NCBI GenBank assembly: GCA_018653605.1
Contig: JABHYY010000030.1
Coordinates: 1 to 42,387, forward strand
DNA: 42,387 nucleotides
Direction: 5' to 3'
From: an archaeon
GTDB lineage: Archaea; Nanobdellota; Nanobdellia; SCGC-AAA011-G17; GW2011-AR17
Part shown: positions 23,410 through 31,502 of the stretch, one piece after another
Numbering within the stretch: position 1 is the first letter of the stretch
How the letters are laid out: every line of letters starts with the position of its first letter
Translations under genes and position numbers: made by a program
The notes under the pieces: model-generated
Told to the model about the DNA's origin: nothing
What the model saw: only the letters and a program-made list of their open reading frames with translations
Database searches by the model: none

Positions 23410-24108
23410 ATGCAAGAAGGAGCACATCAAATGATGGGTTATGACAGAGCATCAACAATGTTCAGCCCAGACGGACGATTATTACAAGTAGAATATGCAA
23501 AAGAAGCTGTTAAACAAGGTTCAACAGCAATTGGTATTGTATGTAAAGATGGAGTAGTATTAATAGCAGACAAAAGAGTTGTAGATAAATTAGTAGTAGC
23601 AGGATCAGTTGAAAAGATATTCCAAGTTGACCATCACATTGCAGGAACTGCAGTAGGATATGTCATGGATGGAAGAGTTTTAATTGAAAAAGCACAGTTA
23701 CTTTCACAACAACACAAAATTACTTATGGTGTACCAATTGAAACAATTGGATTAGTAAAAGAAATTTGTGATATAAAACAAAATTACACACAGTATGGTG
23801 GAGCAAGACCTTTTGGAGTTTCATTACTATTCGTAGGACAAGATGATGGTAAAGCAGCTTTATTTGTAACAGAACCAACAGGTATTTTCTTTGAATACAA
23901 AGCAACTGCAGTTGGAGAAAGTTCAGAATTAGCAAAAGAAATCTTAAGAAAAGAATACAATGAAAATCTTACAACAGAAGATGGAGTTAAGCTTGCTGTA
24001 AAAGCACTTAGAAAAGTTTTAGGCAAGGAATTCGATTTGAAAAGAATAGATGGTGCAATAATTAAAGACACAAAATACCAAAGGCTTGACAGAAAACAGA
24101 TAAAATGA
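23410..24108 (+). CDS. psmA: Proteasome subunit alpha
   Basis: A 232-residue alpha subunit of the 20S proteasome. The N-terminal signature GYDRASTMFSPDGRLLQVEY followed by AKEAVKQGSTAIGI is diagnostic (alpha-type H0 helix gating region). Seven-membered alpha rings cap the beta rings and control entry of unfolded substrates, working with PAN or related ATPases. It sits between pop5 and SBDS, as in the conserved archaeal cluster, with a 4-bp ATGA overlap to the SBDS gene. No beta subunit is in the window. The C-terminus is slightly shorter than usual, with no HbYX-type feature expected. Confidence 0.97.
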   Translation: MQEGAHQMMGYDRASTMFSPDGRLLQVEYAKEAVKQGSTAIGIVCKDGVVLIADKRVVDKLVVAGSVEKIFQVDHHIAGTAVGYVMDGRVLIEKAQLLSQQHKITYGVPIETIGLVKEICDIKQNYTQYGGARPFGVSLLFVGQDDGKAALFVTEPTGIFFEYKATAVGESSELAKEILRKEYNENLTTEDGVKLAVKALRKVLGKEFDLKRIDGAIIKDTKYQRLDRKQIK

Positions 24109-24806
24109 TAGCAGTAGATAAAGCAATAATTGCAAGACTTAAACATGCAGAAAATGTTTTTGAGATTTTGGTAGACTGTGATAAAGCTTTAGAGTACAAA
24201 CAAGGGATCACTACAGATCTAAGAGATGTTTTAGCAACAAATGACATTTTTAAAGATGTAAAAAAAGGTGAAAAAGCATCTGAAAATGAAATACTAAAAC
24301 TATTCCAAACAACAGATCCACAAAAGGTTGCAGCTGTGATCATAAAAAAGGGAGACATTCAATTAACCACAGAACATAGAAACAGGTTAAGAGAAGAAAA
24401 AAGAAAATCAATAGTATATTTCATACACAGAAACACAATTGATTCTCAAACAGGTCACCCACATCCTCCAATGCGAATTGAAACAGCAATGAAGGAAGCA
24501 AGAGTTAGAGTTGACGAATTCAAATCCGTTGACTCACAAGTACAAGATGTTCTTGCAAAAATAAGACCAATCATTCCAATTAAGTTTGAACTAAGGGACT
24601 TAGAAATTATAATCCCTTCAGAGTACACTGGAAAAGCTTATGGCACAGTAAAAAGTTTAGGAAAAATCTTAAAAGAAGATTGGCAAAATGATGGTTCATT
24701 AAAGTTTCTCTTGGAAATACCAGCCGGTGTCCAAGAAAATCTAGAAGATGAACTAAACAAAATGACTAAAGGTGAAGTCGAAATAAAAATTATAAATAGG
24801 AGATAG
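24105..24806 (+). CDS. sdo1: Ribosome maturation protein SBDS (Sdo1)
   Basis: A 233-residue SBDS homologue. The N-terminal domain has VFEILVDCDKALEYKQG and the DIFKDVKKGEKAS segment; the central domain contains KSIVYFIHRNTIDSQTG and the HPHPPMRIETAMKEARVRVD region; the C-terminal ferredoxin-like domain ends GEVEIKIINRR. In eukaryotes SBDS releases eIF6 from 60S subunits with EFL1; the archaeal protein binds the large subunit. The gene overlaps psmA by 4 bp and is 7 bp from rrp4, as usual for the exosome operon. Confidence 0.96.
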   Translation: MIAVDKAIIARLKHAENVFEILVDCDKALEYKQGITTDLRDVLATNDIFKDVKKGEKASENEILKLFQTTDPQKVAAVIIKKGDIQLTTEHRNRLREEKRKSIVYFIHRNTIDSQTGHPHPPMRIETAMKEARVRVDEFKSVDSQVQDVLAKIRPIIPIKFELRDLEIIIPSEYTGKAYGTVKSLGKILKEDWQNDGSLKFLLEIPAGVQENLEDELNKMTKGEVEIKIINRR

Positions 24807-24813
24807 AAAAAAA

Positions 24814-25521
24814 ATGAGTAAATTATTAATAGAAAACAAACAGGTTGTTATACCTGGAGACATACTTGCAGAGGGTATGGACTATCTTCCAGCATCAGGA
24901 ACATTCCGAGAGGATGACAAAATTATTTGTTCTCAAGTAGGATTAGTTTCAATAAGCGGAAGATTAATCAAAATTATTCCTCTGAAAGGAAAATATGTAC
25001 CAAAGAAAGATGATAATGTTATTGGTTATGTCAAAGACATGACTTATAGCAGTTGGTTTATTGATGTTGGCTATGCTTATGAAGCAAGTTTAACACTAAA
25101 AGACGCAACCTCTGAATATATTGAAAGAGGATCAAACCTTAGCGATTACTATGCTGTTGGTGACATTGTTTTAGCAAACATTACAAAAGTTACAAAAGAA
25201 AAGTCAGTTGACCTTTCAATGAAAGGCCCAGGTTTGAGAAAACTTAGGGGTGGAAAGGTTATTGAAATTACACCTTACAAAGTACCAAGAGTTGTTGGTA
25301 AACAAGGTAGCATGATTTCAATGATTAAAGATTCAACTGGTTGTACAATTTTTGCAGGACAGAATGGCCGGATATGGATAAAAGGAGATAATCCAGCACA
25401 AGAGCTGTTAGCAACAAGAGCAATTCAGTTAATTGATGAAAAAGGACACAACCCTGGCATGACAGAAAAGATAAAACAATTCCTTGAAAAGAATGCAGTG
25501 AAAAAGGAGGCAAAAAAATGA
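24814..25521 (+). CDS. rrp4: Exosome RNA-binding subunit Rrp4
   Basis: A 235-residue cap subunit of the archaeal exosome. It has an N-terminal domain (VVIPGDILAEGMDYLPASGT), an S1 domain (VGDIVLANITKVTKEKSVDLS) and a KH domain with GKQGSMI as the GxxG loop (VVGKQGSMISMIKDSTGC). It recruits RNA to the Rrp41/Rrp42 ring. A TAGGAGATA ribosome site lies about 10 bp before the ATG. The end overlaps rrp41 by 4 bp. The lysine/glutamate-rich C-terminal tail is short. Confidence 0.96.
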   Translation: MSKLLIENKQVVIPGDILAEGMDYLPASGTFREDDKIICSQVGLVSISGRLIKIIPLKGKYVPKKDDNVIGYVKDMTYSSWFIDVGYAYEASLTLKDATSEYIERGSNLSDYYAVGDIVLANITKVTKEKSVDLSMKGPGLRKLRGGKVIEITPYKVPRVVGKQGSMISMIKDSTGCTIFAGQNGRIWIKGDNPAQELLATRAIQLIDEKGHNPGMTEKIKQFLEKNAVKKEAKK

Positions 25522-26228
25522 AATACACAGAGAGATTTGATGGAAGAAAGCCTGAGGAATTAAGAGAAATGGATGCAAAGGTTGGCGTTGTAAAAAACGC
25601 AGTTGGTTCAGCAATGTTTAAGATTGGAAAGACAGTTGCAATTGCAGCAGTTTATGGTCCAAAAGACCTTTTCCCAAAACACTTGCAAAATCCAAAAAAA
25701 GGTGTTCTAAGATGTAACTATAATATGGTTGCTTTTTCAGGAGCAGGTGACAGAGTAAGACCTGGACCAAGTAGAAGAAGTAAAGAAATTAGTATGGTAA
25801 CAAAAAATGCACTTGAACCAGCATTAGACTTATCACCATTCCCAAAAACTGTTGTTGATGTTTTTGTTGAATTGATACAGACAGATGCAGGAACAAGATG
25901 TGCAGGTATTTGTGCAGCTTCATTAGCACTTGCAGATGCAGGTTTCAAAATGAAAGACTTAGTATGTGCAGTTTCAGGTGGAGTTGTTGGTGGAATGCCT
26001 GTTGCAGATGTTGATTATGCAGAAGAAAGTTTTGAAGGTGGTTCAGTTGACATTCCAGTTGCAATGATGCCAAGGAATGGAGAGATCACATTACTTCAAC
26101 TTGATGGTGAAGTTAGCAAAGAAGACTTGTTAAAAGCAGTAGACTTAGCAAAGAAAGGTTGTCAAGACATCTATGAATTACAGAGAAAAGCATTAAGGGA
26201 AAAATATGCTAAGGAGGAAACAAAATGA
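25518..26228 (+). CDS. rrp41: Exosome catalytic subunit Rrp41
   Basis: A 236-residue RNase PH-fold subunit that degrades RNA 3' to 5' phosphorolytically. It has the opening RFDGRKPEELREM, the RNA-binding RPGPSRRSKEI segment, the FVELIQTDAGTRCAGICAAS block and the catalytic PVADVDYAEE region, where D and nearby residues bind the metal. This matches active Rrp41 and contrasts with Rrp42, which lacks catalysis. An AAAGGAGG ribosome site lies inside the rrp4 end. Overlaps of 4 bp with both neighbours show tight coupling so that the hexameric ring is made in equal amounts. Confidence 0.97.
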   Translation: MKYTERFDGRKPEELREMDAKVGVVKNAVGSAMFKIGKTVAIAAVYGPKDLFPKHLQNPKKGVLRCNYNMVAFSGAGDRVRPGPSRRSKEISMVTKNALEPALDLSPFPKTVVDVFVELIQTDAGTRCAGICAASLALADAGFKMKDLVCAVSGGVVGGMPVADVDYAEESFEGGSVDIPVAMMPRNGEITLLQLDGEVSKEDLLKAVDLAKKGCQDIYELQRKALREKYAKEETK

Positions 26229-27001
26229 TAAAAAAAGATTATATTAAATCCCTCTTAGACAAAGGTACAAGAATTGATGGTAGAAAACCAGACCAATACA
26301 GAGATCCAATTTCAATTGAATATGGAGTTTCTGCAAAATCAGCAGAAGGTTCAGCAAGAGTAAAGATTGGTGACACTGAAGTTATTGCTGGTGTTAAACT
26401 TGATCTTGGTACACCTTATTCAGACAGACCAGATGAAGGTACAATTATGGTTAATGTAGAACTATTACCATTATCTTCACCTCTATTTGAATCAGGTCCA
26501 CCAAGTATTGACTCAATTGAACTTGCAAGAGTTACTGACAGAGGAATTAGAGAATGTCATGCAATTGATTTCAAGAAGTTGTGTATTAAAAAAGGAGAAA
26601 AAATCTGGATGGTATTTGTTGACATTTATCCAATCAACGCAGATGGAAACTTATTTGATGCATGTGCTTTAGCTGCAATGGCAGCAATCAAAGATGCAAG
26701 GTTCCCTAAGTTGGATGAAGATAACAATGTTGATTACAAAAACAGAACAGATGATCCATTGCCTTTATCAAAAACACCGATTTCATGTACAGTTTGGAAA
26801 CTAGGAGACAAATACCTAATAGATCCATTAGTGGATGAAGAACATGCAGCAGATGCAAGAGTGACAATTGTCTTCATAGAAAATGGTCAAATTTGCGCAA
26901 TGCAGAAAGGTAAGGACTCAGAAATCACAGGGAAAGATTTAAAAGCAATGGTTGAATTAGCTGAAATTAAGCAACAAGAGCTAAGAAAACAGTTAAAATG
27001 A
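26225..27001 (+). CDS. rrp42: Exosome complex subunit Rrp42
   Basis: A 258-residue RNase PH-fold partner of Rrp41. Visible: [13 protein letters not shown] at the N-terminus, [37 protein letters not shown], and the C-terminal [21 protein letters not shown] block. It lacks the catalytic acidic site of Rrp41 but forms the ring and part of the RNA path. AAGGAGG precedes the ATG within rrp41. Its TGA overlaps the ATG of rpoK, the next gene, so the RNA polymerase subunit is translationally coupled to the exosome. Confidence 0.96.
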   Translation: MIKKDYIKSLLDKGTRIDGRKPDQYRDPISIEYGVSAKSAEGSARVKIGDTEVIAGVKLDLGTPYSDRPDEGTIMVNVELLPLSSPLFESGPPSIDSIELARVTDRGIRECHAIDFKKLCIKKGEKIWMVFVDIYPINADGNLFDACALAAMAAIKDARFPKLDEDNNVDYKNRTDDPLPLSKTPISCTVWKLGDKYLIDPLVDEEHAADARVTIVFIENGQICAMQKGKDSEITGKDLKAMVELAEIKQQELRKQLK

Positions 27002-27225
27002 TAGAAACTTACACAAAATACGAAAGAGCAAGAGTAATTGGTGCTAGAGCACTCCAGATCGCAATGGGTGCACCTATTTTACTTAAGCTAAAGAAAAAGG
27101 ATTTTGAAGAGTTAAGTTATAACCCAATTAACATTGCAAAGAAGGAATTTGAAAAAGATATTTTACCTTTGACAGTTCGAAAACCTTTACCTGAGAAAAG
27201 AGTTACTAAAAAACTTCTTTCTTAA
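26998..27225 (+). CDS. rpoK: DNA-directed RNA polymerase subunit K (omega/Rpb6)
   Basis: A 75-residue RpoK homologue: [20 protein letters not shown], then [10 protein letters not shown], and a C-terminal PLTVRKPLP. These match the conserved [18 protein letters not shown] and PITVRRP blocks. The subunit stabilises the polymerase assembly. In most archaea rpoK sits in the rpoN/S9/S2 region; here it is the last gene of the Pop5-proteasome-exosome operon, with a 4-bp overlap with rrp42, where L37Ae/RpoP genes often stand. Two T8 runs follow the stop and probably terminate the operon. Confidence 0.94.
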   Translation: MIETYTKYERARVIGARALQIAMGAPILLKLKKKDFEELSYNPINIAKKEFEKDILPLTVRKPLPEKRVTKKLLS

Positions 27226-27248
27226 TTTTTTTTATTTATATTTTTTTT
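27226..27248 (+). terminator. Poly-T terminator of the exosome operon
   Basis: Two T8 runs (27226-27233 and 27241-27248) follow the rpoK stop codon. Poly-T tracts are the usual archaeal termination signal. The stretch overlaps the last codons of the convergent orphan gene. Confidence 0.65.
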
Positions 27249-27726
27249 GTTCTAATAAAGAATGTGCAGTAGAAGCAACCAAGCCTCTGTCAGCACCATC
27301 TAATTTATCTAAACTAGCACTAATGTCAACAACAGTATCACCTAAATCAAAAGCCTCAAAATCAGGATAAACAGCAGTAATTCTTTCAACCATTTCATCA
27401 CCACCACCAATACATTGATCCATCCAATACACAGATACAGCAACTCTTCTAAGCATATTAGCTCTAACTCCAGGTCTTGGAATATTATGGGCTGGAAGAG
27501 TATCAGAATACCCTTTTTCTAATTTCTTAGCATGTGAATGAATTGTAATTAATGGATCATCCAAATAAGGAAAACTCAATACAGCTAAACGATCAATACT
27601 CATTTCAGTTTCAGCAAACCTTTCAGATAAGTATGTAACTAGGTTTTTCCTTTTTTTACTCCTTTCAGCTACCATTTTAGCTCTTTCATTTCTTCTCCTT
27701 CTTTGTTCTTCAAGATATTTACCCAT
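27232..27726 (-). CDS. Orphan protein, 164 aa, with basic N-terminus
   Basis: A 164-residue protein not assigned to a family. Residues 1-28 are very basic (EEQRRRRNERAKMVAERSKK), suggesting nucleic-acid or ribosome contact; the rest is a mixed helical domain containing LITIHSHAKKLEKGYSD and VSVYWMDQCIGGGDEMVERI, with one cysteine. It has no membrane segment. It has its own AT-rich upstream region (CTATTTAAACC just upstream as TATA) and ends 6 bp from the convergent rpoK. Real gene by composition and promoter; function unknown. Confidence 0.68.
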   Translation of the reverse strand: MGKYLEEQRRRRNERAKMVAERSKKRKNLVTYLSERFAETEMSIDRLAVLSFPYLDDPLITIHSHAKKLEKGYSDTLPAHNIPRPGVRANMLRRVAVSVYWMDQCIGGGDEMVERITAVYPDFEAFDLGDTVVDISASLDKLDGADRGLVASTAHSLLEQKKYK

Positions 27727-27747
27727 AAAAAACAGAATTAATCAACA

Positions 27748-28341
27748 CTATTTAAACCTTTTCTTAATAGATTTCAACTTTTTCTTAACATCATCAACAG
27801 TAGAAAAACTTTTAACTCGATTTCCCCACTCTTCAAAATAACTCAAATAATGCAAAGTTTCTCTTAAAGCAGGCATTTTCTTATCATTAGAATAACCTAA
27901 AGTAATTATAATCTCAGGATCCATGTTTTCAGGAATGTTCAACTCTCTTTGAACAGCTTCAGGATCAAAAGCACCAACCCAACAAGTTCCCAAACCTTTT
28001 TCTTGCGCAACTAACATAATAGCATAAGCAACAGCAGCACAGTTTTGTATACTATACATCCTCCCCATCTTACCATAATGCTCTTTAACTTTTTCATAAT
28101 CATTACAAACAACAATATGAATGGGAGCTTCAACCATCCAATACTGTTCCAAAGATGCTTCAGCTAACTTTTCCCTTTTCTTCATATCTGTAACAATAAC
28201 AAATCTCCAATTTTGCAAATTACCAGAAGAAGGTGCATGTTTTGCTAATTCAATAATTTCGCCAACCAAAGACAAAGGAACCTCTCTATCTTTATACCTT
28301 CTAATAGATCTTCTTCCCAGAATAGAATCTTTTAATTGCAT
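27748..28341 (-). CDS. Nitroreductase-family FMN flavoprotein
   Basis: A 197-residue protein with the family opening ILGRRSIRRYKDREVP, the FMN-contact segment HAPSSGNLQNWRFVIV, and GLGTCWVGAFDPEAVQRELN followed by LGYSNDKKMP. These are the standard nitroreductase/FMN-reductase motifs. The enzymes reduce nitro compounds, quinones or flavin-like substrates with NAD(P)H; some are dehalogenases or cofactor enzymes, so the substrate remains open. The tail is lysine-rich. An ATATATAATC element overlaps the start region, and the TATA-like TTATAAACA further upstream fits a leaderless mRNA. Confidence 0.9.
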   Translation of the reverse strand: MQLKDSILGRRSIRRYKDREVPLSLVGEIIELAKHAPSSGNLQNWRFVIVTDMKKREKLAEASLEQYWMVEAPIHIVVCNDYEKVKEHYGKMGRMYSIQNCAAVAYAIMLVAQEKGLGTCWVGAFDPEAVQRELNIPENMDPEIIITLGYSNDKKMPALRETLHYLSYFEEWGNRVKSFSTVDDVKKKLKSIKKRFK

Positions 28342-28374
28342 ATATAATCTATAGGTAGAAATTGTTTATAAGAG

Positions 28375-29574
28375 TTACGCTGCCTTTGCTATCTCTTCTG
28401 CAGCTTCTTTAAACTTTTCTTCATTTTTAACAGCTTGTTTAGCTTTTTTTCTAGCATTTACTAATTCTACAACTTGTGATCCTTTTGCCTCTAAAAGTTT
28501 TAGTTCTTCAACTATTTTTTCTCCTGCCTGTTGAAGTTCTCCAGTAATTCCAATAACAGCATCTATTTTTGTTTTAACATCAGTTTCTTGTTGAACTAAT
28601 AATTCAAAATTCCCTTTAACATTAGATAAATTTTCTCTTGCACTAATAAATGTTTTATAACTTTCCATGAATTGGTTACATAAAGTGGGGTTCATATTTG
28701 CTTCTTTATTGAAAAGTTCTTCAGAATTTTCAGCTTGAGAATCTCCTACAAAGGATTCAACAAGGGCAAGTTCATTTTGTAATGTAGATAAATATTGTTG
28801 AGTTGCAGAATTTTGTTCTCCTTGAGACACTGCAGTAATCTTTTTTTGAATTTCTGCTAGTTTATTTTTTTTCCATTTTTTTCTTTCAAGGAACAAATGA
28901 TCAAAATTTTTTCTCTCATTTTCAAAAACACTTTGGGTTTGTTTTCTTTCAGCTTGAATATTTTTAATCTCTTCATTAATTGTGGCTAAAGAAGTTTGTA
29001 AAGCAACAAGCTCACCATGCCTATTTTCTTTTAATGATTTTAGATCTCCCAAATCAGTATTAAGTTTAGAAACTCTTTGTTTTAGTTGTTCATCAACTGC
29101 AATATCCTCTTCTCCACCAGCTGCTTTTTCTTCCTCTTCAACTTGATTAATCTCTTCTTCTAATTGACCAGCTCTAGCTTGCATTGCTTCAATTGTTGCT
29201 ACATCATTCACTTCAATGTTGATAGTTTCATTTATATCATTAGATTGTTTTTGAGAATTTTCACTGACTTGTTCAAGATGTTTATCAATTTCTTTAGGAT
29301 CAGCTTCTCCTTTTTTCACAGATTGTGCTATATTACCTAATTCTCCTAATAGTGAGATATTAGATTTGCTTTTTTCTTGAATAGAACCTGTTCTACCTTT
29401 AATTTTCATACTAGTTTTCAAAAGATCTTTTCCACTATTAGCTAACCATTTAACTCCTCCCCCCACACCTTTTGCTCCTTTCAAAGCACCACCACCAATC
29501 CATTTTAAAATAAAGAATATAGCCACCCCTATAGCAGCAAGTACAAGAATAGCAACATACCCTCCAAGATCCAT
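28375..29574 (-). CDS. Membrane-anchored coiled-coil protein, function unknown
   Basis: A 399-residue protein. Residues 6-25 form a single N-terminal membrane helix (VAILVLAAIGVAIFFILKW), followed by a glycine-rich stretch (GGGALKGAKGVGGGVKWLAN). From about residue 90 to the end it is almost entirely helical and charged, with long heptad-like coiled-coil stretches (LKQRVSKLNTDLGDLKSL; NEEIKNIQAERKQTQSVFEN). One cysteine occurs in NPTLCNQF. With no signal peptide cleavage site, the coil probably projects into the cytoplasm or outside from an N-terminal anchor. A TATA-like ATTAATAAATTC is centred about 26 bp upstream. It recalls tethering or scaffold proteins, but no family is recognised. Confidence 0.8.
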   Translation of the reverse strand: MDLGGYVAILVLAAIGVAIFFILKWIGGGALKGAKGVGGGVKWLANSGKDLLKTSMKIKGRTGSIQEKSKSNISLLGELGNIAQSVKKGEADPKEIDKHLEQVSENSQKQSNDINETINIEVNDVATIEAMQARAGQLEEEINQVEEEEKAAGGEEDIAVDEQLKQRVSKLNTDLGDLKSLKENRHGELVALQTSLATINEEIKNIQAERKQTQSVFENERKNFDHLFLERKKWKKNKLAEIQKKITAVSQGEQNSATQQYLSTLQNELALVESFVGDSQAENSEELFNKEANMNPTLCNQFMESYKTFISARENLSNVKGNFELLVQQETDVKTKIDAVIGITGELQQAGEKIVEELKLLEAKGSQVVELVNARKKAKQAVKNEEKFKEAAEEIAKAA

Positions 29575-29580
29575 AACAAC

Positions 29581-29606
29581 ATTTAAATATTTACGAATTT
29601 ATTAAT
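29581..29606. promoter_or_regulatory. Overlapping divergent promoters (coiled-coil gene / DNA ligase)
   Basis: ATTTAAATATTTA (29581-29593) is centred about 27 bp before the ligase ATG on the plus strand. On the minus strand, ATTAATAAATTC (29595-29606) is centred about 26 bp before the coiled-coil ATG. Only 38 bp separate the two start codons, so polymerases must compete for this space. Confidence 0.55.
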
Positions 29607-29612
29607 CTTTCT

Positions 29613-31370
29613 ATGTTATACTCTAAATTAGCTGATATTTACAAACAGTTAGAATCCACTTCTAAGAGAATAGAAAAAACAGGAATTATCTCAAATTTCT
29701 TAAAATCAGTACATAAAGATGATCTAAAAAACATAATATACCTTTTACAAGGCAGAGTTTTTCCACAATGGGATGAAAGAAAATTAGGCATGAGTTCAAA
29801 ACTTTTAGTAAAAGCAATTGCAAAGTCAACAGGAGCAAACACAAAAGAAATAGAAAACCTTTGGACAAACAAAGGAGACTTGGGCCTTGCAGCAGAAGAA
29901 TTAACAGAGAACAAAAAACAAGTGTCTTTATTTTCAACAAAATTAACACTAAAAAAAGTAATAGATAACATAAAAAAGCTTACTGAGTTAGAAGGACAAG
30001 GTACTGTAAACAGAAAAACCTCTTTAATTGCAGAACTTTTAGGTTCAGCTTCAGCTTTAGAAGCAAAATATATTGTTAGAACAGTTTTAGAAGAATTAAG
30101 AACTGGTGTTGGAGATTCAATGGTAAGGGACTCATTAGTTTGGACATATTATCCCGGAGTAGAAGGAATTACTGAGGACAGAGATAAAAAAGAAACAAAA
30201 GATGGAAGAGAAAAATTCAATTCTTATGTTCAAGAAGTACAAAATGCATTTGATGTAACAACAGACTTTGGAACAATAGTACAGACTTTAGATCAAAAGG
30301 GTCCAGAAGCACTAAAAAAATTAACACTTACAGTTGGAAAACCAATCAAGGTAATGTTGTACACAAAAGTTGAAGGCATAAAAGAAGGTTTTGAAGTTGT
30401 TGGAGAACCAGCAATGATTGAACCAAAGATTGATGGTTTTAGAATGCAAATTCATAGAAATAAAGATAACATCGCTCTCTATACAAGAAGATTAGAAGAT
30501 GTAACAAAACAATTTCCAGATGTTGTAAGGGCAGTAAAAGAGAACACTAAATCCTGGGACTTTATTTTAGATGCTGAGATTATTGGTATTGATAATAAAA
30601 CTAAAAGAATTGTTTCTTTCCAAAAAATATCTCAAAGGATTAAAAGAAAACATGATATTCAAAGATTAGTAAAGGAATTACCTGTTGTAGTAAACATTTT
30701 TGATGCAATGGAAATAAATGGTGAAAACTTAATTAATACCCCTTTAGAACAAAGAAGAAAAAAAATAAAAGCAATTGTCAAAGATAAGAAAGATGTAATA
30801 GAGTTAATTGAACAATTGATAACTGATGATCCAAAAAAAGCAGAAAAATATTACAGAGATTGTTTAGACAAAGGTCATGAAGGTGTGATGATGAAGAGTA
30901 TTCAGGGGATTTACAAACCAGGTAAAAGAGTTGGTTATGGTGTTAAAATAAAACCTGTAATGGAATCTTTAGATTTAGTAATCACTGCAGCAGATTGGGG
31001 AGAAGGTAAAAGATCACAATGGTTAGCTTCTTTTACATTAGCTTGCAGAGATGGTGATAAACTATTAGATATGGGAAAGGTTGGGACAGGAATAAAAGAA
31101 AAAATAGAAGAAGGTGTAAGCTTTCATGAACTTACAGAAGAACTTAAGCCATTGATTCTAAGTGAAAAAGGAAAGACAGTTAAAGTGAAACCAAAGGTTG
31201 TAGTAGAAATCATGTATGAAGAGGTACAAAAGAGTCCAACCTATTCTTCAGGCTATGCTTTAAGGTTTCCAAGAGTGCACAGATTAAGGGATGATAAAGG
31301 AGTTTCAGACATTAGTACCCTATCAGAAGTGAAAAAATTATATAATTTACAGAGGGGAAGGAATAAATAA
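29613..31370 (+). CDS. lig: ATP-dependent DNA ligase (archaeal LigB type)
   Basis: A 585-residue replicative/repair ligase. The N-terminal DNA-binding domain contains GTGxxR-like ELRTGVGDSMVRDSL (about 161-175). The adenylation motif EPKIDGFRMQIHR has the lysine nucleophile at K272. Later motifs include LDAEIIG, GHEGVMMKS (motif IV), and YGVKIKP (motif V). The OB-fold follows to the end, with VEIMYEEVQKSPTYSSGYALRFPR. It seals nicks in Okazaki fragments. Length is typical (550-610). It is monocistronic, with the divergent promoter described separately, and appears intact. Confidence 0.96.
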   Translation: MLYSKLADIYKQLESTSKRIEKTGIISNFLKSVHKDDLKNIIYLLQGRVFPQWDERKLGMSSKLLVKAIAKSTGANTKEIENLWTNKGDLGLAAEELTENKKQVSLFSTKLTLKKVIDNIKKLTELEGQGTVNRKTSLIAELLGSASALEAKYIVRTVLEELRTGVGDSMVRDSLVWTYYPGVEGITEDRDKKETKDGREKFNSYVQEVQNAFDVTTDFGTIVQTLDQKGPEALKKLTLTVGKPIKVMLYTKVEGIKEGFEVVGEPAMIEPKIDGFRMQIHRNKDNIALYTRRLEDVTKQFPDVVRAVKENTKSWDFILDAEIIGIDNKTKRIVSFQKISQRIKRKHDIQRLVKELPVVVNIFDAMEINGENLINTPLEQRRKKIKAIVKDKKDVIELIEQLITDDPKKAEKYYRDCLDKGHEGVMMKSIQGIYKPGKRVGYGVKIKPVMESLDLVITAADWGEGKRSQWLASFTLACRDGDKLLDMGKVGTGIKEKIEEGVSFHELTEELKPLILSEKGKTVKVKPKVVVEIMYEEVQKSPTYSSGYALRFPRVHRLRDDKGVSDISTLSEVKKLYNLQRGRNK

Positions 31371-31389
31371 TCGAATAGTTTGGTCAAAT

Positions 31390-31451
31390 TTACGATAACT
31401 TTAAATACTAAACATTCTTATCGTTATCTGTTACGTGGAGTAAATCGTAAC
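31390..31451. promoter_or_regulatory. TrmB-gene promoter with two inverted-repeat operators
   Basis: A TATA box (ACTTTAAATAC, about 31398-31408) is flanked by TTACGATAA (31390-31398) and its near-complement TTATCGTTA (31418-31426, 8 of 9). A second dyad, GTTACG (31430-31435) and CGTAAC (31446-31451), lies at the predicted transcription start. The arrangement suits repression by blocking TBP/TFB or polymerase, probably by the TrmB protein encoded downstream. Confidence 0.65.
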
Positions 31452-31486
31452 ATCTATTGAACAGTTATAAAAAAGGGGGATCCCTT

Positions 31487-31494
31487 AAGGAGGG
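31487..31494 (+). promoter_or_regulatory. Strong Shine-Dalgarno of the TrmB-family gene
   Basis: AAGGAGGG lies 8 nt before the ATG at 31503. With a predicted start near 31430, this mRNA has a leader of about 70 nt, unlike the many leaderless genes around it. Confidence 0.75.
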
Positions 31495-31502
31495 TTAAAA
31501 AA

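Noticed and set aside
31483-31490. CCTTAAGG palindrome next to the TrmB-gene ribosome site as a riboswitch-like element
   Set aside because: It is only 8 bp without a loop and cannot fold as a hairpin; no wider structure is visible.
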